From Pieris napi (lineage: Eukaryota > Arthropoda > Insecta > Lepidoptera > Pieridae), in assembly GCF_905475465.1 (NCBI RefSeq), contig NC_062253.1:8742001-8806000 (forward strand): a stretch of DNA of 64,000 bases, written 5' to 3'. Position 1 is the first letter of the stretch; every line of letters starts with the position of its first letter. This document shows positions 28,801 through 40,800 of the stretch, piece by piece. The position numbers were made by a program, and so were the translations under genes. The notes beneath the pieces were generated by a model, which worked only from the letters and a program-made list of their open reading frames with translations, searched no databases and was not told the origin of the DNA.

Positions 28801-31800
28801 TTAAACAGTCGAATAAATGTTTACGTTTGACTATGGTTTCAGTAGCTGGCAATAATGGATAAAAGCAAAAATCATTTGATATTAAAAGTATTTACAATAG
28901 TGTCAAATGCAGCTAGCATTCTCTTTGCATTCCTAGACAGAAAGCATGCGTTCGGTGTTCTATAAAGTCTCGTGTCTATGCAAAAAATGTCGACACCGCA
29001 TTAACAGTGGTAAAAGTTAACCTCGTCTACATGTATCACCATAATCATAAGTCAAGTTTAACTGACGAGATTTAATACTTCTACAGTTGGTATCTAGGTT
29101 TTCTTCCCGAACGATGTGACTTTATTAACTTTTGACAGTATAAATCGTCGTGATCGTAGAACAATGTCGGAAAAATTCCAAATCCAAAATCCACTTTTTA
29201 TTATATTTGAATTATTGACTAAATATTACGGCTACATTAAAAAAAATCCATGTGCTTTAAATTTCAAATTAAACGGTCGGTAAAGTGACGGATTTGATAG
29301 AAACGTGTGATTTTTCTAGAAAACTGTGTAATTTAATGTTAGTAACATTATATGCCAATTTTCATAATTACAGAATATGAATTCAAATAGTTATGACAAA
29401 AACTAACATGATTATATCATATTGAAATGACTGCCCTGTACAGTTTACTATTTGTCAGATCCGTCACTATTCTACGACTATGACGAAATATTCAACTTTT
29501 GTTTGCGTAGAAAGATGATATATTATATCTATTATGCTTAATTTATTTATTTCTATAGTCAAGTTAAATGTTGTCCATAGATTAGACCCTTCTAGAAACA
29601 TGCCATATAAATACAGTGTAGATTTCTAGATAGTAAAATGCTGAACTAATGTTTGTTTTCACTATCTTTATGTTATTTAAACATTTACGTATATCAACTT
29701 TCCTATCCATTTTGTACGGAGATCACGTAAACATATTTTATAGTCAGCATGTCTGATAGTTTGTTACCATAGCACGATTCAGGGGATATTGACCACTGTA
29801 GCTCAGTAGTTCGTTGAGGTAAACGTTCGATTTCTAGTGATATAGATTTGCTTTGAATAAAAAAGTATGGTCTATAACAAGAGCTCGTATCACCTCGACG
29901 ACCCGGCGGACGGTTTCCACAACTGAGCGTTTTTCAAGGCAGTTTTTGCCGCGCACCAGCAGCCCACTGAAGTGTTTCCGAACCAATTCGACTTAAGGTC
30001 CTTCAAGATAAGAGCGTACCAATTCTTAAAAGGCCTTGCGGGCTCGCGAGCCCTCTGGCATTGAGAGTATCCATGGGCGGCGGTATCACTTACGATCAGA
30101 TGAGCCTCCTGCCCGTTTGCCCATTTTCTATTTAAAAAAAAGAGCTTAGGTAAAATATAATGGGTTTTTATAACACTTGGACTAATCCATTAGATGAGGA
30201 TAGGTACAACTAATGTTAAAATACATCGAAGAATGATGGCGAGTGAGTGCCGCGTGGCCAGTCCTTTAGGAATTGGTACGGTATCAGTAAAATAAATGCA
30301 TACATCTATGTGCCCTTTGCTCCTTCTTCGGAACTTACACTATAAAACTAAACGGTCAATTGAACTTGCTTTGAAGTTCTAGAAGAAAATAAATTACTTT
30401 GTTTGAATTAGACTGGACTGATTAATTTATGCTCTTGCCCAGTTACGCAAGCGTCAGTCGTATAATCAGTCAAGTAACATCAACATATTGCAGTCTTACT
30501 GCCTATTATTAATATAAGGTTCCTGTTGGTTGTAAATTGGTCTGGTGGTCGACTTAATCACTTCTAAACTCTATATTTTTATTTATTTATGAATTTATCA
30601 AGTAACACTTAAAAGCAACATTTAGGAAGGTACAATTACAACATTCACCGTTGTCATTGTTCTAGAACTTCAAGCCTTTTACAGTTCTTGTTCACAATCT
30701 AGTGCAATTAATGTGTCGCGTCGCCATCTGTTTGATGTGTGTGTTTGTTTTTGAACTAAAACAAATGAACACTTAATACAACACTTCCTAGTCATGAAAT
30801 TTCAATTGTTTGTTGTCTCTTATCTATTACAACCATGAAGAGTTTAGACGTCCCACGCAAACTACACATGAATATGTGAAACTTGGCTTACTCCAGGCAG
30901 ACAACTCTACTAAACCGCTTTGGGTTAACCTACGAACGCCGTTGCAAACAATTTATTATTGTTGTACTCGAGAACTAATTAAAATTTGGTAGTTAAATAA
31001 ATTTTCTTGAAAGTATTATTTCTCTGAGACCAGCCTACAAATGTGTCTGGCTAAAGTAATTGCTACTCTGCCTCGAACTCGTATTGTATTATTTTACATG
31101 ATTCGATTGGTCGATGCCTAGTTAGTCGAGAAATAAATAATAACATACTTTGTTTATCAAGAGCCTGCGAAATTTCGCAAAATATAACAACTAAAATGTA
31201 AGGAACAATTTGTATAATAAGACACTGGATGTGAAAAAAAATTAAGTTGCAATTTTATTTCCCACGATTAGACTGGTTTTTTTTGTTGCAAAATAGTAGA
31301 GTAATTCTTTTCATATGATTTTCATTTAATGGACTCTATTTCAGACGCATAAATGCATGTATATTTTTGTAACGGTTAAATTTTTTGGGATTGAATTCCT
31401 AATACCTTCGATAACGTTGCTAAGCGAATTTAGACTAATTTCATATACCATCAATTATCATTACATATGTAGATATACATTATGTAGATTTTAAAATTGA
31501 AGTTATTGAAAACTGTATAATTTCTGATAACTAACTCGGGTTGCCTTCTATCAGATGCGCTATTGCTTTTCTTATTGTAATTTTGTTTTACTTATGTTAC
31601 AAACGTCAAAGGATTATTTAATAGGTAGGCATGAGAAGTTGCACTTGTTTTGAAATAATCCGCTCATTATTCTATTTTTATACGACAATACCATAAGGTC
31701 ATTAGAATACGTATGATCTGACATCGTTTACGTAACTGTTACATGGCGTTATTTAAATATGTATAACAATTGATATTTAACTCACGATATTAGAACGTGG

Positions 31801-34800
31801 TATTGTGTACTGTGTCTTCGAAGCTTAAGGCCGATTTACATTATCTTAGTGTTTAGGAGAGTGCTTTAGTACAACTTGAAAGGCAAGTTCTTTAGCGTAG
31901 CGTTTACTAAAGCAAGTAGCGTTTACATGTTTCAACTAAAGTACTATCCTAAAGCACTCTCCTAAACACTATGTATATAAAAAATGTTTTGATTAATTTA
32001 ATTATTTTTTATTACAATATTAAGTGAGGATTTTAGTGACTTAGTTGGCTAGACTAGTGTAATGAACACGGGTTGCTGCAACTCAAACTTGTATTACGAA
32101 ATCAATCCTGTCAAGGAGTCGAACCTGTTTAAATAAAAAATACACAGATTATAACACCTATACGGCAAGTTGCATTCAGGCCGTCGTAACGTCAATCAAA
32201 CTTAAATCTAGTTTCAAGAGCTTTCAAAACATTTTATATAAAAAACATGATATATTTATTAGTAATTTATTCAAGACTTCATTACAAGAACGAAGTACGA
32301 TTAAATACTGCGGGCTACTGGTGGATGTAGACAGGTACTGTACCAGTAGAGATTTAATAGAAGATAGAGAAGGAGCTTTACTGATAAGGAGAAGAATTTG
32401 ATAGCCTCACTGCGGAGACCCTGAGTGGAATTATAACAAAATTGTTTCGAATCACATTTATATAGTGAAGTAACATAATATAGTATGTAAGTGTAGGATA
32501 ACAATGCCCTCAATTTTAAACATATTACGGTATTCATCCGCTAAGACCACAAGCAAACAAGCACAAACAGTGCACGCAATAATTATCTTATCACAACAAG
32601 AATCTCAATCATCATCCATCACATAAAGGCGTGTGGCACATACACTGTGCGTACATCACGTTAGGGCTGCCAAACAAAAACCTTACTATGAATAAAACTT
32701 ACTATACAAAGTATGTTTAAGACCGTTGTGTAACGTCATGTATCAAAAGCTACATTGCAACAATACTTTATATTTCTTTCTGCGCGCCTACCAACCCGAA
32801 ACAACAGTTATTTGATCCAGGGATACACACAGGTTATATACCTTAGTCTTACTCATAGAAACACGATTTGAAATCAGATTTTTTTGGAAGGATACAAATT
32901 AATCTTATGTCGTGTTCGTACTCCCATTTACAATAGATATATTTTTGTGTTGGCAACCCTGTGTAACGCATGACAGGTGCGGGTGTCAGTCGGCCGTGCG
33001 TGTGCAGTTCCGTCTGTGCTCCTTACCGCTTCTAAGAACATACAGCTGGTGCATAAGCATTCTATTTTACTGTGCAATTGGATTGAACAAAAAGCCTTGT
33101 TAAAGCCGCTTTGAACATGTGACGTAATCAATGTGAAATCGTGATGTACAAAAAGTTTTGATTCTAGAATCGAAACTGGTTTTTAAATTTAAGATTTATA
33201 TAGATATGGAGAATGTTTTGGACTTTGAGTTATTGATTTGATATCATTTTTCAGTTCTTATGTCTTTCAAAGAAAACTTTAAATACAGTTATTATATCGT
33301 AACACATTTATAAATGCTATTGTGCAATCCACTCCAAACACATTTTTACACGTTTCTATTAACGAAATTAAATCCAAACACCAGTTAAATTCATCAAAAC
33401 ATTAAGCCGTAGAGCATAGTACGTATTTGATGATGAGGGTTTTAAAAACACATCTAAAATGTAATCCAACGTTATGAATGAAGAAGTAAAAGGGAAACTA
33501 GTTTTCATAATATGTATTTATAGCCTCACAAAATACAATTTACATATTGCGTGATCGGCAGAAAACATCTGCGAAAACATCGTGAATACGAGGGTTTATA
33601 GAAACCAGTTTTAAACGATACAATAGCCATATAAGCACTAAGCCAAACACTCGTGACTTACCTTACCAAATGTCCGGTATGTCAAAATGCAATACTTTCA
33701 TAACTTCGAGCTAAGGAACTTGCATCTGTATGCGTACATACCTGTGTCTTTAATAAATAAACCAGTGGCGCTACAACCTTCATAGGGTTCTATGCTTCTT
33801 CAGATTTCTGTATCTGTTTCATGATCATTTGTCAAGCTATTAGGCAAGCAGGTGATCAGCCTCCTGTGCTTGACACACACCGTCGTCCCTTTGGGCCTAA
33901 GACGAGCCGGTTTCCTCAAGATGTTTTCCTTCATCGTTCGAGTTAAATGCTGTGCAGAAAGTCCATTGTGCACAGCCCGGGGATCGAACCTACGATCTCA
34001 GGGATGAGAGTCGCTGAAGCCGCTAGGCCAACACTGCTCCAACTTCAAGCCAACGGTCCTCAATAAAGTCTGTTGTGTCGTTTTAAATAGTTTTAAGATG
34101 ATATCAACACAACGAGTTTTTAAAAATATATGTATCTAGGTTGATGGAATTTCGTAATTGCCGTTAAGTAATAGTCCACTTTATAAACAATATGAACAAT
34201 GAATGTTTGTCCGGTTTTTACGTCGCACCCAATTAAACGATTAACTTTGCTATGAACATAAACTCAAACTCAAAATATCTTTATTCAAGTGGGTAACCAA
34301 GTACACTTTTGAATCGTCAAGTTAAATTAATCATAAATTTACATTTACTACCAGTTCGCAAGTCAAGGGCGTAGAGCGGGTAAGAAGAACTGGCAAGAAA
34401 CTTTCCAGTTCTTCTTACCCGCAACTTTCATAGCATCCATATTGCACTAGAAATTGGATGGTGTCGCAAAATTATTACATATTAAACGTGTTGTAAGGAA
34501 GGTTTAATCTCAAAATGGAAACTGCGATCAGAAATCCTGCTCCAACGAGTTCGAAAACACCTTTTCCGGCCACTACTGGTTTCGTAAAGGCTTTTTTAGC
34601 TGCGCTCTGTCCACACGGCGTATTCGTGATTTCAATTGAGCCTCATAGATGTGCGCTTGCACATCGTATCGTCTATAATTAGCAATAGTAGCAGATGGCC
34701 TCCAACGATTGACCCCAATCCAGCCCTAATGCCTATCGCTTCATAGTATTTTTATCACTCGGTCCCTGTTTTTCATAATGACTAATGCGGATTAGAAAAA

Positions 34801-37800
34801 TCATGTTTTCTTGAGATTTTTTTAATTCCCCTAATGGGCAATACAGAAATGTATGTTTTTTTTATTGATTTCGTTTAATTATGATTTTGACAAACCAAGC
34901 AAAAACAATATTTGTAATTCGAATTAAAGAATTAAAGTAAGAATAAACAACCAAGGCGGGTATAATCACAATGATGTCTTACTAATCAGTTTAGCCTTAT
35001 CTTTCCTTAATTATATTATTTTTTATCACCCAAGTATTGATAAATATATCTGCTATATCTTTATCTGCGGAACTGTGTATAAAAATTATTTATAGAACAC
35101 GTGACACACATTTGGGCCGTTGCGTAATTTTATCACTATCTGTTTCGATTTACATATTTTGAATAAAAATATTCCATCGCACATGTTCGTGTTTACAAAA
35201 ACGGAGGGAATGTATAATCAGATAACAGGAGAGAAATAAGCAATAGATGTGTGCAGTCAGTGATAAAGTTGTGAAATGTGCTGTGTTTTGCAACAGACCC
35301 GCTTCTGAATTCAGTACGCGATTACATCATGTTATGTTTATTCGGGATTTTCACAATTAGTTTGCGACCATAGCTCACACTACTGACCCGATTTCCGACA
35401 GCTCAACCGCGTAACGTGAATTATTTTTGACCGTTTTATTTTTCCTTTGATCGTTAATTTCGGTACTTTGTATCGTATTTGTTTTTAAACCGCTCGCTTG
35501 TTTCACCCTTTTATCTTTTATATTCAGTTGGTTTGATCTTAGGCCAAGTAAAAACAAGTACAGATGCTTTACAGATGTATTTAAGGAATTTCCTAAAAGT
35601 TAATTCTATCGTTATTACCGATGGTCATACATGTCAAAATATATGCACACGAGTTAAGTTCAGTGGCGGGGTTGTTTTATGGATATTCAAATATAATATG
35701 TTAAATGAAACACTTTGTATGAAGCTGGGTAAAAACTGGCTTTAATTGTTTAAAACGTTAGGATGGTTGTGATGCTGGATTTAAAAAAAACTAACTTGAC
35801 TTATTGATCAGTTCGTAAATCTAAGTGACACTTATGTTATTGGACATTATCGGAAACGAGAATGTTAAATTACAATTTATGAGTGTGGTAAAAACTAGGG
35901 CTCATATTGGCTTCAAGTGTGCGAATATTGTTTCCCTAATAATCAAAAATAGGGGTGGATCGTAGAGGGGTGAAAATTAGGGGTTGTATGTATTTTCGTA
36001 TGCTGTATCATAAAAAAAAATTTAATACATTAGATGTAACTTATCTAATGTTTGGTTCCATAACTCACGATATCCCTTTTATTGTGAGAGAGTCCAGATG
36101 TGTAGAAATTTTTATTAACATTAACACTATGCTAATATGTTCATTGTACGTGATTTGCATGAGTCGAGCGTGACCTGCCGACACTAAGAATAGACTACGG
36201 AAGGAAAGCTGCCCCCAATGCGCCACTGGAGTGGACACGTGCTCAGCAGATTACTGATTGCTGTAATGCAATGGGATAAGCGATAGTCTGAGGTTTCTTG
36301 TGTACCGTGACTGGCTAACCTTGATTGTATTACGATGCTTGGAGAAACCATATGAAGTTAGAGTATCACTGTGTCCATACATTTGTTAGTAATTCTTGTT
36401 TAGAACAGTCGCTTCTCGTATAAATGTCAAGACTTTAATGACAAGAAAGACGTAATTAGTAGAACGGTCAATGCCAAATTTACAACAAAACAGTGTTTTC
36501 ATGAAATAAAAACATCAGTGGCGCTACAACCTTTTTCGGTCTGAGTTTCAGATAGACCAGTGCCGATAATTTTTGAAACCAAATAAAATTACAGTAGGAT
36601 GAAACCCATTAGGAAAGGAGGGGAATATGATCAAAATGAAAGGAAAAATAAATTACGGTCGATCTGAGCTCGGGAAGGGGAGGGGGGGGAGTTTTAAGGG
36701 TAAAGAACGGTTTATCTCGATTTCCGGCAAAACTAAAAGTCCTATCGAAGAAAGTTAAATGGCAAAGTTTGAGGTAATAAAAAGATCTAGAACTTTTGTA
36801 TTCACCAGTTTTTCACATAACCTCAAAATTTATGTGAAAAATTCAAAAAACCAAGTTTTTGGTTTTTTATTTTTATCTTTAACAAAAATATTTTTTTTTT
36901 AACGAAATTTGGTAAACACTTACCTTTCTATGTCCCAAATACACTGTAATTTATTTGATTAAAAATATTTATTTGTTCACCTTATTTTGAATTAATATCG
37001 AAAAAACATCCTAATTTTCAATCGAAAATTCTGACGTCAAAATTTCAGCTTTTTTCAAAAAGTTGGTGTGCTTTCAGTTCGTTGAAATCTCTACTTTCCT
37101 ATGGTAAAAAAATATATATATATTACCATAGTAAATCTTCTCAGAAAACGCAAAAAATCGTATGCAGTAACGCCCAGACCTGTCATCCCCTTCCTTACTT
37201 CTCTATGAAATACGAAAATTTTAGCCCATCTAAAGGTTAAATTTTTTTTTAGGTCACTCAGGTATATATAAGTTATCTTAAAATAGTAATAAATAGGCAT
37301 CTGATTATAATTTAAAGAAGATTCATAGAGAAGTAGGGAAGGGGATGACGGCTCTGGGCGTTACTGCATACGATTTTTTGCGTTTTATGAGAAGATTTAC
37401 TATGGTAATATATATATATTTTTTTACCATAGGAAAGTAGAGATTTCAACGAACTGAAAGCACACCAACTTTTTGAAAAAAGCTGAAATTTTGACGTCAG
37501 AATTTTCGATTGAAAATTAGGATGTTTTTTCGATATTAATTCAAAATAAGGTGAACAAATAAATATTTTTAATCAAATAAATTACAGTGTATTTGGGACA
37601 TAGAAAGGTAAGTTTTCACCAAATTTCGTTAAAAAAAAAATATTTTTGTTAAAGATAAAAATAAAAAACCAAAAACTCGGTTTTTTGAATTTTTCACATA
37701 AATTTTGAGGTTATGTGAAAAATGTGTGAATACAAAAGTTTTAGATCTTTTTATTACCTCCAACTTTGCCATTTAACTTTCTTCGATAGGACTTTTAGTT

Positions 37801-40800
37801 TTGCCGGAAATCGAGATAAACCGTTTTTTACCCTTAAAACTCCCCCCCTACCTCTTCCCGACCTCAGATCGACCGTAATTTATTTTTCCTTTCATTTTGA
37901 TCATATTCCCCTCCTTTTCTAATGGGTTTCATCCTACTGTGATTTTTTTCACTTTTTATTTATTTTAAAGGCTATCTGCACTGGTCTAAGATGTCTCTAT
38001 CTAATGATCATTTGTCAATCTAATTTGCAATTAGGTGATCGGCTTCCTGTGCCTGACAAACGACTTTCTGGGTTTAAGACAAGCCGGTTTCCTCCCAATG
38101 TTTTCCTTCACCGTTCGAGCGAATGTTAATTGTGCACATAGATGTAAGTCCATTGGTGCACAGCCGGGGATCGAATCTACGACTACAGCGATGAGAGTCG
38201 CACGCTGAAGCCACTAAGCCAACAATGTTCATTTCTGTTTTCATGAAATAAAGATTGATTTATTAATAACTCTAGTACTTGAGTTTACTGTATGGCTTCT
38301 AGCAGAATGTAGGAACAAGCGGGGCGACCGCCTAAAAACACGTTACAGAGGCTTGTTTTTATGGTTTCATTACAGGTCTTCGTTACCATCTTTCACTCTT
38401 GTCCTAAATAAAAATAAGTATTATATTTATAATCTTGTTGAACCTGTTCTTGATTGTGTCGTAAACGCGTAACAATCCAGGAACATTAACCAATATTAAT
38501 ACTAACCTCGTACATTTTACAGTCTATTTATTAGTTGAAAACTATCTTCATAATTTTAAGGTAACGTTTCAATCGACGCTAATACAATTGTTATATAATT
38601 TATACGCAAACAGCCTTGTTATGTTTGAATATATTTTTCTATTATACTTTGTAGTGGAAAATTTCAATGTTTTGACGGAATTGTACTCGATATCTTGATA
38701 TTAGTATCGACTATCTAGCGATTATGTGAATGGGCTACAAATCCTCAAACAATATAAACATGTTTTGCCTCAACCGCTCGACCTTCACTTTCAGATATTA
38801 TTTAAATCACGATAACAAGCTATCGCGTCTTACGTTTTGATATTTTAAAACCTCACCGAATGATATCGTTTATTGCTTCATCCTTTGCTAAATATAATAA
38901 ACCAGTTTCGTTTTAATCCTCACGATCACTTTACATATACCTTGATTGTTGCTTCTGTTCTTTTAGGGTTCAATGATGTTCAATGCTCTGGACAGGTTCA
39001 TTTGTTACACACACACACACACATACCTTATGTGTTAACGTTGCAGCCTATGTAATAATGATTGTTTATTCTCACTAAATTTTTCTCTACTTATTAAAAC
39101 CTGTCGATCCGAAGTGGTGGAGGCCTGATGACCTATAACACTGGTACTCTTACCTTTAGCAGGCATAAGTCTCACACAAACTAGTATTTTCCCTAAATAG
39201 AAGAAAGACAATTATTTATTTATAATATTATATAACTGTCACTTGTTTATGTACGAAGTTTTTGTTTAAAGTGAATAAAGATGATTATTATTATTTTTGA
39301 TGACTCATTGGTCTAGTGGTTAGTACCCCTGACTGCGAATCCATGGGTCCCGGGTTCGATCCCCGGCTGAGACGAACATCGATGTGATGAGCATTTGATG
39401 TTGTGCTTAGGTCTTGGGTGTTTAAATATGTATTTATATGTCTAGCTATCTATAATATGTATGTATATCCGTTGCCTAGTACCCATAATACAAGCTTCAC
39501 CAGCTTAGCATGGGACTAGGTCAATTGGTGTGAATTGTATTTAAAAAAAAAAAAATATTATTGGTGACATGAGCCGGCCTTAGTCAGACTTCAAGTTTAA
39601 ACCGCCTAACCTTTCTCTGTTTTCACTGCGACTTGCGGTTATCGCTTTTGATAACTAAATTTACGTCAATGTTGTGTTTACATTTGTGATATTTATTAAA
39701 TTTTTATGTGCCAATTAATTGGTTTAATGAGGAAGATAAGTTTACTTTTTATTCTTGGGTCACGGAATGTTTTAGCTTTGAACATGTATTTGCGTTCATG
39801 ATTTAAATTTTAAACTTATTATTTTTTTGTATTCAACATTGATATAAATTAATTGCTATAAAAGTGATGAATCGTCACAACAAAACCATTAAAGTGTGTC
39901 ATGAATTACTCATGAATATTTATAGACTTAAGTATTCAGCTGCGCAAATATTGTAAAAAAATAGTAATTTGTTACACAACCTTGCCATATGTATTGTGAG
40001 ATACATGGTATTTAATTTATTATTTTCTATAAATAATATATAAAAGTTTTTTTATATTTTATGATTGGACAATTCACACAAATTGACCTAGTCCCATGCT
40101 AAGCTGGTGAAGCTTGTGTTATGGGTACTAGGCAACGTATATACATACATATTATAGATAGATAGACATTTAAATACATGTTTAAACACCCAAGATCTAA
40201 GCACAACACCAAATGCTCATCACATCGATGTTTGTCTCAGCCGGGGATCGAACCCGGGACCCATGGATTCGCAGTCAGGGGAACTAACTAAACCAATGAG
40301 CCGTCGACACACATAGACCGTGGTTTACTTTAATTTTGCGACAACATTCGACTTCGTTTAGAAACAAACATCAAGGCTAGTTTTGTATTGTTTAATTTAA
40401 ATTCATGACCGGTAGGCGACAAGTTTGTAAACAAAACATTTTAGAACGTATTATGTGCGTTCTAAAATGTTGTATTTTTATAGAGAATTAAATTTGTCGT
40501 CGCCTCGTCCAAATATCATGATGATATCATCACCGCATTCGATCGGCGGGAATCGTCCGAGCTTGTTTACATTATTTCTTATCCATTTTAAGCACCGTAT
40601 TTGAAATTCAAATGAAGTTTCAGAACGATGACGCGTCGAAATGATTTTTCGTTGATTAAATAAATATTAATTCCAATCGTAATTGTATGTATGTCATCGT
40701 ACCGTTATAGGTTTTCAGAGGGTTATTAGTTATTATTATTATTGTTAGCGCCGTGCAAACATGTATGTGTCTAATTGTATTTTTGAAGTTATACTTCTTT

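Noticed and set aside
36181..36340. Possible LINE ORF fragment (GCGCCACTGGAGTGGACACG)
   Set aside because: It resembles the end of lepidopteran LINE reverse-transcriptase genes, but no frame of useful length could be read.
37091..37922. Two small frames in the foldback element
   Set aside because: They fall in the inverted arms and are AT-rich by-products; neither has transposase features.
39299..39372. Possible tRNA gene
   Set aside because: The box A and B sequences and the acceptor-like pairing belong to the head of SINE family 2, which continues into a body and A-tail and recurs inverted at 40,062.
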